Part shown: positions 52,850-60,541 of the stretch, piece by piece
How the letters are laid out: each line of letters begins with the position of its first letter
Position numbering within the stretch: position 1 is the first letter of the stretch
DNA from: Trujillonella endophytica
GTDB lineage: Bacteria > Actinomycetota > Actinomycetes > Mycobacteriales > Geodermatophilaceae
Length of the DNA stretch: 64,000 nt
NCBI RefSeq assembly: GCF_900110555.1
Contig: NZ_FOEE01000004.1
Coordinates: 266,064-330,063 of the forward strand
Direction: 5' to 3'
The notes under the pieces: generated by a model
The model's database searches: none
What the model was told of the DNA's origin: nothing
What the model saw: only the letters and a program-made list of their open reading frames with translations
Made by a program: the position numbers and the translations under genes

Positions 52850-54124
52850 TCACTGCTGGGCCGCCGGCAGGTGCCTGGTCTCCGGCGACGGGGACGGCGA
52901 GGGCAGGTGCAGCACGTTGTCCGGGCGCGGTGCCACGACCCGGATCGGCTCGACGGGCCGGCCGAGCGGCAGGTCGGCGTCGGTCGGCATCCGCCGTCCG
53001 CTGGGCCGCCGGCGCGGAAAGCGCCGGGCGACCAGCATCTCGGCCAGTTCCTCGTAGCCGGCGGCGACGGCGTCCCAGTCGTAGCGCAGGGCCAGCTCGC
53101 GGGAGCGGCGGCCGGCCCGGGCGGTCCCGACGGGGTCGGCCTCGACGCCGGCGATCTCCCGGGCGACGTCGTCCGGGGTGGAGAAGTACCGGCCGGCGTC
53201 CGCGACGACCTCGCGGTTGAAGGAGCAGTCGAACGCGGTCACCGCGGCTCCGGCGCCGATGGCGCGCAGCAGCGAGGGGTTGGTCCCGCCCACCGAGTGG
53301 CCGTGCAGGTAGGTGGCGCTGTGGGCGTAGAGCTGGTCCAGCAGCTCCTGGTCCCAGACCCCGCCGAGGAAGCGCACCCGGTCGTCGGCCAGCGCGTGCA
53401 CCCGGCGGGTGTACTCGTCGGCGTAGGGAGCCGAGCCGACCACGACCAGCGGCTTGGTGGCGGCGCTGCGCACGTACCCCTCGACGATCAGGTCGACGTG
53501 GTTCTCCGGCTCGAACCGGGCCACCACGAGGTGGAAGCCGCGCGGCTGCAGCCCCAGCTCGGCGAGCCGGTCGGACCCGGGCCGGATGATCGGCGCGCCG
53601 TAGGTGAGCAGCGTCGCCGGCGCGGCGAAGGCGTCCTCGTAGTAGTCGGCGATGCCCTGGGCGTCGGCGATGAGGGCGTCGGACCAGCGGACCGCCAGGG
53701 CCTCGGCCACCCGGTAGTAGCGCCGGCCCGCCCCGCCCCACTTGGCGCGCTTCCACTCCAGGCCGTCCACGTGGGTGGCGACCGGGATCCGGGCCGCGCG
53801 CAGCACCGGCAGCAGCGGCGAGTTCGCCGCGTTGAACACGAAGGCCGCATCGGTGCGGTGGGTGACGAGGTGCCGGACCGACAGCGCGGTGTGGCTGAGC
53901 GTCTCCAGCGACCGCTTGCGCGCGGCCGGCAGGTGGACCAGCTCCATGCCGAGGTGCTCGGCCGGAGGCAGCTCCGTGGCCCCGGGCGTCGTGCGGCAGT
54001 AGACGACGACGCGGTGGCCGTCGTCGACCAGGCGCCGGCCGATCTCCTCCACGGCGGTCTCGAAGCCGCCATAGCGCGCGGGCACGCCTCGCGTGCCCAC
54101 CATGGCGATGCTCATGCGGTTCAT
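52850..54124 (-). CDS. DUF1972-type glycosyltransferase (GT4)
   Basis: 424 residues. The N-terminus has MVGTRGVPARYGGFETAVEEIG, the DUF1972 signature of rhamnosyl/galactosyl-type transferases of polysaccharide loci. The donor domain shows LVVARFEPENHVDLIVEGY and HGHSVGGTNPSLLRAIGAGAAVTAFD, the nucleotide-sugar site. It probably adds the second sugar to the undecaprenyl-PP-linked unit made by the adjacent initiating enzyme. The last 50 residues are Pro/Arg-rich and unconserved. The ATG at 54122-54124 precedes another ATG nine bases downstream, and neither has a strong ribosome-binding site. The intergenic 54125-54264 contains nothing further that I can support. Confidence 0.88.
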   Translation of the reverse strand: MNRMSIAMVGTRGVPARYGGFETAVEEIGRRLVDDGHRVVVYCRTTPGATELPPAEHLGMELVHLPAARKRSLETLSHTALSVRHLVTHRTDAAFVFNAANSPLLPVLRAARIPVATHVDGLEWKRAKWGGAGRRYYRVAEALAVRWSDALIADAQGIADYYEDAFAAPATLLTYGAPIIRPGSDRLAELGLQPRGFHLVVARFEPENHVDLIVEGYVRSAATKPLVVVGSAPYADEYTRRVHALADDRVRFLGGVWDQELLDQLYAHSATYLHGHSVGGTNPSLLRAIGAGAAVTAFDCSFNREVVADAGRYFSTPDDVAREIAGVEADPVGTARAGRRSRELALRYDWDAVAAGYEELAEMLVARRFPRRRPSGRRMPTDADLPLGRPVEPIRVVAPRPDNVLHLPSPSPSPETRHLPAAQQ

Positions 54125-54264
54125 CGGAGTCCGTTCGTCGGCGATCACTGCCCTGGTGGTCGGCAGGTCGCTTCTGATGCTGAAGACGCAGGTCGGGGCG
54201 GGCGTCCCCCGACGGGGTGAGGAGGAATTCCACCGAGCCCGCGCGGGGGCCCGGAAGCCGTCCG

Positions 54265-55758
54265 TCAGTAGGCCCCGGAGCGGCTCAGGACGGCGCGGAA
54301 CGTCTTGACCAGGATCAGCAGGTCCATGGCCATCGACCAGTTCTCCACGTACCGCAGGTCCAGGCGCACGGCCTCCTCCCACGGCAGGTCGCTGCGCCCG
54401 GAGATCTGCCACAGCCCGGTCAGGCCGGGCTTGACGAGCAGCCGACGGCGGATCTGCGTGTCGTAGCGCGCGACCTCGCCGGGCAGCGGCGGCCGGGGCC
54501 CGACCAGCGACATGGACCCGCCGAGCACGTTGAGCAGCTGGGGCAGCTCGTCCAGCGACAGCCGGCGCAGCCACTTCCCGACCGGCGTGACCCGCGGGTC
54601 GACGCGCATCTTGAACAGCAGGCCGTCGGAGATGTTGTCCGCGGTCAGCGCCTCGACCTGCCGGTCGGCGTCGACGACCATGCTGCGGAACTTCAGCATC
54701 GTGAACGTGCGGCCGTTGACCCCCACCCGCTCCTGGCGGTAGAGCACCGGGCCGGGGCTGCCCAGCCGGACGGCGAGGGCGATGGCGATCAGCGCGGGCG
54801 CGAGCAGCAGCAGCGCGACGCCGGCGACGGTCCGGTCCAGGCCGCCCTTGAGCACCCGGCGCCAGCCCTCGAACCGCGGCTGCTCGACGGAGAGCAGCGG
54901 CAGCCCCTCGAAGGGACGGATGTGCAGGCGCGGGCCGGCGACCTCGATCAGGCCCGGGGCGACCAGCAGCTCGATGCCGGTGCCCTCCAGCTGCCAGGAC
55001 AGCTGGCGCAGGTACTGGGCGGCCGTCTCGCTGGCCGAGGTCACCGCGATCGTGTCGGCGCCGAGCCGGGCGGCCATCGCCACGACGTCCTCCAGTCCGC
55101 CGACGGGCACGCCGAGCGCGGCGGCGACGCGGTCCTGGTCGCCGGGGGTCACGCAGGTGGCGACGACGTCCATCCCGGCGAAGCGCTCCCGGCGGACCCG
55201 GTCGACGAGCTCGAGCACCGCACCGCCCCGGCCGACCACGATGACGCGGCTGGTGCAGGACCCGCCCGCGCGCAGCCGGCGCAGCCAGCAGCGGGCCGCG
55301 AACCGGACGGCGAGGGTGGCCACCGTCAGTGCCGGGACGGCGACGACGACCAGGCCCCGGGACAGGTCGAGCACGGCGGCGTAGGACACCAGGGCCAGGC
55401 CGCCGAGGAGCAGCAGCCCGGCGCGTCCGACACCGCGGTACTCGTCGCTGCCGGTGCCGAATGCCCGCTCCGCGTAGGCGCCCGTGGCCGCCAGCAGGAG
55501 GGGCCAGGCCAGCACGAGGGCGGCGGCCGCCCACAGCAGCGGCTGCTCCACCGCGAGGGAGGCGCGGTGCGCCCAGAGGACGCTGCCACCGGCGATCGCG
55601 GCGGCGAGGGCGTCCAGCGTCATCAGCGACCGGGCGTACCGGCGCACCCATCCCGGCGCGTTCCGGCGGAGAACGGGCCGGGGCGTGAACGACACCCCCG
55701 GCGCCCCGGCCTGCACGGACGTGGAGCCCAGTCGAACGCGGTCGTGATCGAGTAGCAC
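54265..55758 (-). CDS. Initiating phosphoglycosyl transferase (WbaP/CpsE-like)
   Basis: 497-residue polyprenyl-phosphate glycosyl-1-phosphate transferase. Four or five N-terminal helices (about 30-130) and a CoA-binding-3 Rossmann-like domain (VIVVGRGGAVLELVDRV) precede the conserved catalytic domain (about 300-497) with KGGLDRTVAGVALLLLAPALIAIALAV, the KFRSM motif (TMLKFRSMVVDAD), LDELPQLLNVLGGSMSLVGPRPP and KPGLTGLWQISGRSD. It links the first sugar-phosphate to undecaprenyl phosphate, so it starts the repeat unit of the locus. The GTG start is six bases after GGGGGG. It is the first minus-strand gene of the locus and should have its own promoter in 55759-55968. Confidence 0.92.
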   Translation of the reverse strand: MLLDHDRVRLGSTSVQAGAPGVSFTPRPVLRRNAPGWVRRYARSLMTLDALAAAIAGGSVLWAHRASLAVEQPLLWAAAALVLAWPLLLAATGAYAERAFGTGSDEYRGVGRAGLLLLGGLALVSYAAVLDLSRGLVVVAVPALTVATLAVRFAARCWLRRLRAGGSCTSRVIVVGRGGAVLELVDRVRRERFAGMDVVATCVTPGDQDRVAAALGVPVGGLEDVVAMAARLGADTIAVTSASETAAQYLRQLSWQLEGTGIELLVAPGLIEVAGPRLHIRPFEGLPLLSVEQPRFEGWRRVLKGGLDRTVAGVALLLLAPALIAIALAVRLGSPGPVLYRQERVGVNGRTFTMLKFRSMVVDADRQVEALTADNISDGLLFKMRVDPRVTPVGKWLRRLSLDELPQLLNVLGGSMSLVGPRPPLPGEVARYDTQIRRRLLVKPGLTGLWQISGRSDLPWEEAVRLDLRYVENWSMAMDLLILVKTFRAVLSRSGAY

Positions 55759-55968
55759 GGTTTCCCCCCGGACACCGAAATGACACTGTGTGGCCGCCAG
55801 CACGTTCCGATCACGCCCCTGACGTGCAGGTTCGTGCAGACCTACGCTTCCGCGCCACCGAGGACACTCACAGTCGGTGATCGGAGGGTCAACACGCACC
55901 GTGACCGTTCACCCCTATGAGGGTCGAGACTGGTCACGTAGCCACTACGGAAAGTGACGTCACGGGCG

Positions 55969-56616
55969 TCAGGTGCGGGGATGCACGACGTTCTGCGCCG
56001 CCTCGAGACCGCGCGTCAGCAGCTCCTCGACGGCGTCGGCGGCCTCGGCCACGAGCAGGTCGAGTTCCTTGCGCTCGGTCGCCGAGAAGTCCTTGAGGAC
56101 GAAGTCGGCCGGGTCCTGCCTGCCGGGCGGTCGCCCGATCCCCACGCGCACCCGGAGGTAGTCACGGGTGCCCGTGGACCGGCTGATCGAGCGCAGGCCG
56201 TTGTGCCCGCCCTCGCCGCCGCCCCGCTTGAGCCGCACCGCGGCGAACGGGATGTCCAGCTCGTCGTGGACGACGACGAGGTCGGCCACGGGCAGCTTGT
56301 GGTAGTCCAGCAGTCCGCGGACGGGGCTGCCCGACTCGTTCATGTAGGTCGTCGGGCGCGCGAGCACGACCCGCCGCCCGGCCAGCCGGCCCTCGCCGAC
56401 CAGGGAACGCGCCCGCGCGCCCTTGCCCGGGGAGAGCTTGACGCCCGCCCGGGCGGCGATCTCGTCCAGCACCATCGCGCCGACGTTGTGCCGGTTGCCG
56501 GCGTAGCCGGGGCCGGGGTTGCCGAGGCCCACGACGAGGAACGGGCCCTCCGACGGCGGGGACGCCGCGGGGGCGCCGGCAGTGCCGGCGCCCCCGCGGG
56601 TCGTGCTCTCGGTCAG
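55969..56616 (-). CDS. pth: Peptidyl-tRNA hydrolase, probable CTG start
   Basis: 215 residues if started at CTG (56614-56616). Pth frees tRNA from prematurely released peptidyl-tRNA. All catalytic features are present: [21 protein letters not shown] (Asn and the catalytic His of RHN), [25 protein letters not shown] and [13 protein letters not shown]. The only ATG/GTG/TTG in frame upstream of the core, a GTG at 56532, would delete the first beta strand FLVV. The CTG lies six bases after GAGG, which overlaps the rplY stop, giving LTESTTRGG...[13 protein letters not shown] 16-bp hairpin lies in the N-terminal coding part. It follows rplY, as in mycobacteria. Confidence 0.85.
   Translation of the reverse strand: MTESTTRGGAGTAGAPAASPPSEGPFLVVGLGNPGPGYAGNRHNVGAMVLDEIAARAGVKLSPGKGARARSLVGEGRLAGRRVVLARPTTYMNESGSPVRGLLDYHKLPVADLVVVHDELDIPFAAVRLKRGGGEGGHNGLRSISRSTGTRDYLRVRVGIGRPPGRQDPADFVLKDFSATERKELDLLVAEAADAVEELLTRGLEAAQNVVHPRT
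56565..56599. repeat. Perfect 16-bp hairpin near the pth 5' end
   Basis: CCGCGGGGGCGCCGGC (56565-56580) and its exact complement (56584-56599) with a 3-base AGT centre. It lies between rplY and the conserved pth core, inside the coding region if pth starts at the CTG. It may be an rplY terminator that is translated, or a structure that controls pth expression. Confidence 0.7.
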
Positions 56617-56624
56617 CGGATGCC

Positions 56625-57311
56625 TCAGCTGTTCTCGGCGGCGTCCGTCGACTCGGCGCTGCCCTCGTCCTGGCCCTCGGTCGTGGCGTCGGCGTCGGCG
56701 TCGGACTCGTCGCGCTCGATGCCGGCCTCGGCCTCGGCCTCGGCGAGCTCGGCCTCGAGGGCCTCGGCGGTCGGCGCACCGAGGAACCCGATGACCAGCG
56801 CCTCGGGGTCGGTGACCAGCGTCGACCCGGCGGGCAGCACGAGGTCGCCCGCGGTGATGTTCTGACCGGCGGTGCGGCCGGTGACGTCGACCTCGATCGT
56901 GTCGGGCAGGCGCGTCGCGTCGGCCTCGATGGAGACGGCGTTCATCTGGTGGTTCGGGATCGAGTCGATGCCCGGCTCGCCGACGATCACGATCGGCACC
57001 TCGACCGTGGTCTTCTCGCCGCGGCGGACGGTCAGCAGGTCGACGTGCTCGTGCACCCGGGTGAGCGGGTCGCGCTGCACGGCCTTGGTCAGCGCGAGGT
57101 GCTCGGTGCCGTCGAGGTCGATGGTGATCAGGGCGTTGCCGCCACCGTTGCGCAGCACCGCGGCGAACTCGCGGGCCGGCAGCGAGAGGTGGATGACGTC
57201 CTGGCCGTGCCCGTAGAGGACGGCGGGGATGCGACCGGCCCGGCGGGTGCGGCGGGCGCTGCCCTTGCCGAACTCGGTGCGGGCCTCGGCGACGAGGCGG
57301 TAGTCAGCCAC
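56625..57311 (-). CDS. rplY: 50S ribosomal protein L25/Ctc
   Basis: 228 residues, the long Ctc form. The N-terminal L25 domain binds 5S rRNA ([36 protein letters not shown]), and the C-terminal beta domain (about 95-190) follows, with [13 protein letters not shown] and [23 protein letters not shown]. The final 40 residues are an acidic tail ([38 protein letters not shown], in repeats), usual in actinobacteria. The GTG start follows AGGAG by nine bases, near a 10-bp palindrome CCTAGCTAGG. It precedes pth by eight bases, so the two form one operon. Confidence 0.96.
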   Translation of the reverse strand: MADYRLVAEARTEFGKGSARRTRRAGRIPAVLYGHGQDVIHLSLPAREFAAVLRNGGGNALITIDLDGTEHLALTKAVQRDPLTRVHEHVDLLTVRRGEKTTVEVPIVIVGEPGIDSIPNHQMNAVSIEADATRLPDTIEVDVTGRTAGQNITAGDLVLPAGSTLVTDPEALVIGFLGAPTAEALEAELAEAEAEAGIERDESDADADATTEGQDEGSAESTDAAENS

Positions 57312-57439
57312 GGTGGTGTGCTCCTAGCTAGGGGGTCTGCGGGCCGGCGCACGACCGCGGCACACCCCGGAGGGCACACGCACGTCGATAACGGAGAACG
57401 GAATCTCCCTCGCCGGGCGAGAGTGAGGATACCCGCTCT

Positions 57440-57632
57440 GCTGCGGGAGACGCACAGCGGTCCTCGGGAGCGGAGGCCCGGAGGGTCTCCCGAGCGAGGA
57501 CGGGCGAAGGCGCTCCGCGAAGCGGGTCCGCCGGAGTGGGGGCCCGGAGGGTCCCCCGAGGGCGGACGGGTGGGGCTCAGCGCAGCCGGGGTACGGCTCC
57601 TGGCCGCGGTTGGAGCCCGGAGGGCGACAGTG
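57440..57632. repeat. Imperfect repeats with GGA-loop hairpins between prs and rplY
   Basis: Two copies (about 57468-57505 and 57533-57570) of a 38-base unit match at about 32 positions; each contains GG(A/G)GGCCC-GGA-GGGTC(T/C)CC, a stem of eight pairs with a GGA loop. A shorter third copy (AGCCCGGAGGGCG) is at 57611-57623. They lie just after the prs stop on its strand and may act as terminators. The rest of 57312-57440 has no ORF and should hold the rplY promoter. Confidence 0.65.
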
Positions 57633-58613
57633 TCACGAGGCGCCGTCGAAGAGCGAGGTCACCGAGCCGTCCTCGAAGACCTCCTTGATCGCGCGCCCGA
57701 GCAGCGGGGCGATCGAGAGAACCGTGAGCTTGTCGAACCGGCGCTCGGGCTCGACCGGCAGCGTGTTGGTGATGACGACCTCGCTCACCCGGCTGTTCTT
57801 CAGCCGGTCCACCGCCGGGCCGGAGAGCACGCCGTGCGTGGCGGCGACGATCACGTCCGCGGCGCCGGAGTCGAAGAGCGTCTCGGCGGCCTTCACGATC
57901 GTGCCACCGGTGTCGATCATGTCGTCGACGATGATGCAGACGCGGCCCTCGACCTCGCCGACCACGCGGTTGGCGACGACCTCGTTGGGTCGCATCGGGT
58001 CGCGCGTCTTGTGGATGAAGGCCAGCGGGACGCCGCCGAGCTTGTCGCTCCAGCGCTCCGAGACGCGCACCCGCCCCGCGTCGGGGGACACGACGGTCAC
58101 GTCCCGGCCGGCGCACCGGTCCCGCACGTGGTCGACCAGCAGGTCGAGGGCGAACAGGTGGTCGACCGGGCCGTCGAAGAAGCCCTGGATCTGGGCCGTG
58201 TGCAGGTCGACCGTCATGAGCCGGTCGGCGCCGGCGGTCTTGAACAGGTCGGCGACCAGGCGGGCGGAGATCGGCTCGCGGCCGCGGTGCTTCTTGTCCT
58301 GGCGCGCGTAGGGGAAGAACGGCGCCACGACGGTGATGCGCTTGGCCGAGGCGCGCTTGAGCGCGTCGACCATGATCAACTGCTCCATGAGCCAGGTGTT
58401 GAGCGGCGCGGTGTGGCTCTGGACGACGAAGGCGTCGCAGCCGCGGACCGACTCCTCGAACCGGACGAACAACTCGCCGTTGGCGAACTCGTACGCCGCC
58501 GTCGGCGTCGGCGTCACACCCAGGTGGCCGGCGATCTCCTCGGTCAGCTCGGGGAAGGCCCGGCCGGAGAAGAGCATCAGGCTCTTGCTGGTGGTCTGCC
58601 GGATGGCGCTCAT
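57633..58613 (-). CDS. prs: Ribose-phosphate diphosphokinase (PRPP synthetase)
   Basis: 326 residues. It forms PRPP from ribose 5-phosphate and ATP, feeding nucleotide, His and Trp synthesis, and in actinobacteria also the decaprenyl-phosphoryl-arabinose route. Class I features: FANGELFVRFEESVRG, VVQSHTAPLNTWLMEQLIM, YARQDKKHRGREPISARLVADL (ATP and Pi site), VSPDAGRVRVSERW and the PRPP loop CIIVDDMIDTGGTIVKAAE. Length is normal. It follows glmU by 14 bases, giving a glmU-prs pair as in mycobacteria. Confidence 0.97.
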   Translation of the reverse strand: MSAIRQTTSKSLMLFSGRAFPELTEEIAGHLGVTPTPTAAYEFANGELFVRFEESVRGCDAFVVQSHTAPLNTWLMEQLIMVDALKRASAKRITVVAPFFPYARQDKKHRGREPISARLVADLFKTAGADRLMTVDLHTAQIQGFFDGPVDHLFALDLLVDHVRDRCAGRDVTVVSPDAGRVRVSERWSDKLGGVPLAFIHKTRDPMRPNEVVANRVVGEVEGRVCIIVDDMIDTGGTIVKAAETLFDSGAADVIVAATHGVLSGPAVDRLKNSRVSEVVITNTLPVEPERRFDKLTVLSIAPLLGRAIKEVFEDGSVTSLFDGAS

Positions 58614-58627
58614 CGGATCGACTGCCC

Positions 58628-60172
58628 TCACTCGTCGGAATGCGTCTCGGGAACCGCACGTCGGCTCTCGTCGGTCCGGAGTCGAGGGTCTGCCGCCCCT
58701 GCGGCCCCTGCATCCCCGGCCGCCGCTGCGGCCTGCGCGGCGGCGGTGCCCGGGCGGCGGCGGCGGACCCAGCCTGCCACATTCCGTTGACGCGCCCGCG
58801 CCACGCCCATGGCCCCCGGGGGGACGTCGTCGGTGATCACCGAACCCGCCGCGGTGTACGCGCCGTCGCCCACGGTGAGCGGCGCCACCAGCATGGTGTC
58901 CGACCCGATGCGGACGTGGTCGCCGATCGTCGTGTGGTGCTTGGCGACGCCGTCGTAGTTCACGAACACGGTCGCCGCGCCGACGTTCGACCCGGTGCCG
59001 ATCGTGGCGTCGCCCACGTAGGACAGATGCGGCACCTTCGAGCCCTCGCCCACCGTGACGTTCTTCGTCTCGACGAACGCGCCGACCTTCGTCCCGCGGG
59101 CGAGCCGGGTCCCCGGCCGCAGGTAGCTGAAGGGTCCCACCGTGGCCCCCGGGCCGACGACGGCGCCGGAGCAGTGCGAGCGGACGACCGAGGCGCCCTC
59201 GGCCACCTCGCAGTCGGTCAGCGTGGTGTCCGGCCCGACGACCGCCCCGGCCGCGACGCGGGTCGTGCCGTGCAGCTGCGTCCCCGGCTGGAGGAGCGCG
59301 TCGGCCTCGACGGTGACGGTCACGTCCACCCACGTCGTCGCCGGGTCGACGACGGTGACCCCCTCGACCATGAGGCGGTCGAGCACCCGGTCGTTGAGCA
59401 CCCGCCGGCGGGCGGCCAGCTCGCGGCGGTCGTTGCAGCCGAGCACGTCGACCGGGTCCTCGGCCCGCCGGCCGCCGACGAGCGCGCCGTCGGCGACGAG
59501 CAGGCCGACGACGTCGGTCAGGTAGACCTCGCCCTGGGCGTTGTCGCCGTCGACCCGGGCGAGCGAGTCGCGCAGCGCAGCGGCGTCGCCGAGGTACACG
59601 CCGGCGTTGACCTCGCGCACGGCCCGCTGCTCGGTCGTGGCGTCGCGCTCCTCGACGATGGCGCGCACCGCCCCCTCGCCGTCCCGGACGATCCGGCCCA
59701 GGCCGGTGGGGTCGTCGACGACCGCGGTGAGCACGGTGAGCACCGCGCCCGACGTCCGGTGGGCCGCGACGAGGTCGGCGACGGTCTCGGCCCGCAGCAG
59801 CGGGGCGTCGCCGTTGACGATCAGCACGGGCCCCCGCAGGTCGGGGACGGCCGCGAGCGCGACGGCGGCGGCGTGGCCCGACCCGCGCTGCTCCTCCTGC
59901 ACGACCGCACGCGCGGCCGGGGCGACGGCGGACAGGTGCTCCACGACCGCGTCGCGGCCGGCGCCGACCACCACGATCGTGTCGCCGGCCCCCAGCGGCG
60001 CGGTGGCAGCCAGGACGTGGCCGAGCATGCTGCGACCGCCCAGGGCGTGCAGCACCTTGGGGGTGGCCGAGCGCATGCGGGTGCCCTGCCCGGCGGCGAG
60101 CACGACGACGGCGGCCGTGCCGGGACCCGCCTCCGCCTCGGTGGTCCGGACTCCCGGCTGGGGCTGGCTCAT
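58628..60172 (-). CDS. glmU: Bifunctional GlmU uridyltransferase / acetyltransferase
   Basis: 514 residues. The N-terminal pyrophosphorylase domain has VVLAAGQGTRMRSATPKVLH (nucleotide loop), NGDAPLL (metal Asp) and EVNAGVYLGD. The C-terminal left-handed beta-helix acetyltransferase has PFSYLRPGTRLARGTKVGAFVETKN, GSKVPHLSYVGDATIGTGSNVGAATVFVNYDG and GSDTMLVAPLTVGDGA. It makes UDP-GlcNAc from GlcN-1-P, acetyl-CoA and UTP, the entry to peptidoglycan. The Ala/Arg-rich C-terminal tail is typical of actinobacteria. The ATG follows GGAG by five bases. Upstream lies tRNA-Gln on the same strand. Confidence 0.96.
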   Translation of the reverse strand: MSQPQPGVRTTEAEAGPGTAAVVVLAAGQGTRMRSATPKVLHALGGRSMLGHVLAATAPLGAGDTIVVVGAGRDAVVEHLSAVAPAARAVVQEEQRGSGHAAAVALAAVPDLRGPVLIVNGDAPLLRAETVADLVAAHRTSGAVLTVLTAVVDDPTGLGRIVRDGEGAVRAIVEERDATTEQRAVREVNAGVYLGDAAALRDSLARVDGDNAQGEVYLTDVVGLLVADGALVGGRRAEDPVDVLGCNDRRELAARRRVLNDRVLDRLMVEGVTVVDPATTWVDVTVTVEADALLQPGTQLHGTTRVAAGAVVGPDTTLTDCEVAEGASVVRSHCSGAVVGPGATVGPFSYLRPGTRLARGTKVGAFVETKNVTVGEGSKVPHLSYVGDATIGTGSNVGAATVFVNYDGVAKHHTTIGDHVRIGSDTMLVAPLTVGDGAYTAAGSVITDDVPPGAMGVARARQRNVAGWVRRRRPGTAAAQAAAAAGDAGAAGAADPRLRTDESRRAVPETHSDE

Positions 60173-60229
60173 GGATCTCCTCGGAAGCGGGGCGGTCGGT
60201 GCGCGCCGGCGGCACTCGCGGCGATGCTG

Positions 60230-60302
60230 CTGGGGGACTCGGACTCGAACCGAGACTGCACGGCTCCAAAGGCCGGCGGGCTGCCGATTACCCCATCCCC
60301 CA
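60230..60302 (-). tRNA. tRNA-Gln (UUG)
   Basis: Cloverleaf on the minus strand: acceptor TGGGGGA/TCCCCCA with the U1-A72 pair typical of tRNA-Gln, D arm GGGT...GCCC, anticodon stem CCGGC/GCCGT (C27-U43 mismatch), loop CTTTGGA with anticodon TTG, five-base variable loop, T arm CTCGG-TTCGAGT-CCGAG, and discriminator G. CCA is not encoded. It is a short distance upstream of glmU. Confidence 0.95.
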
Positions 60303-60455
60303 TCCGCGGTCGCTCCGGTGCCGGCGTCCGCGGGGCGCCGGGAGCGGCGCCACGAGCAGCGTAGTGAAAGGACGCCGGGCGAGGAGCCGGCCGGCGACGC
60401 CGGGCCGCTCACCTGCACGGTCGCCGACGGGTCCGGCCCCACCCGGCAGACATCG

Positions 60456-60486
60456 CTACGGCCACGTAGGTTACGGAGTCGTAACC
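60456..60486. promoter_or_regulatory. Double palindromic operator at the desaturase promoter
   Basis: GGTTACG-gagt-CGTAACC (60469-60486) is a perfect inverted repeat with 7-bp arms. Immediately upstream, CTACG-gcca-CGTAG (60456-60469) repeats the core TACG-N4-CGTA, the two centres 15 bp apart. TAGGTT (60467-60472), a plausible -10 hexamer, lies between them. The main palindrome matches the one at the trhA promoter. The TetR gene downstream is the likely regulator. Confidence 0.65.
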
Positions 60487-60541
60487 ACGGTCGGGGACGC
60501 TGCGGCGGACGACCGGTACGACACCGCCTCTGGAGGCCCCC

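Noticed and set aside
33600-55780. Polysaccharide locus as a recent mobile island
   Set aside because: No integrase, insertion sequence, direct repeats or tRNA at the borders, and base composition matches the rest, so only an older insertion is arguable.
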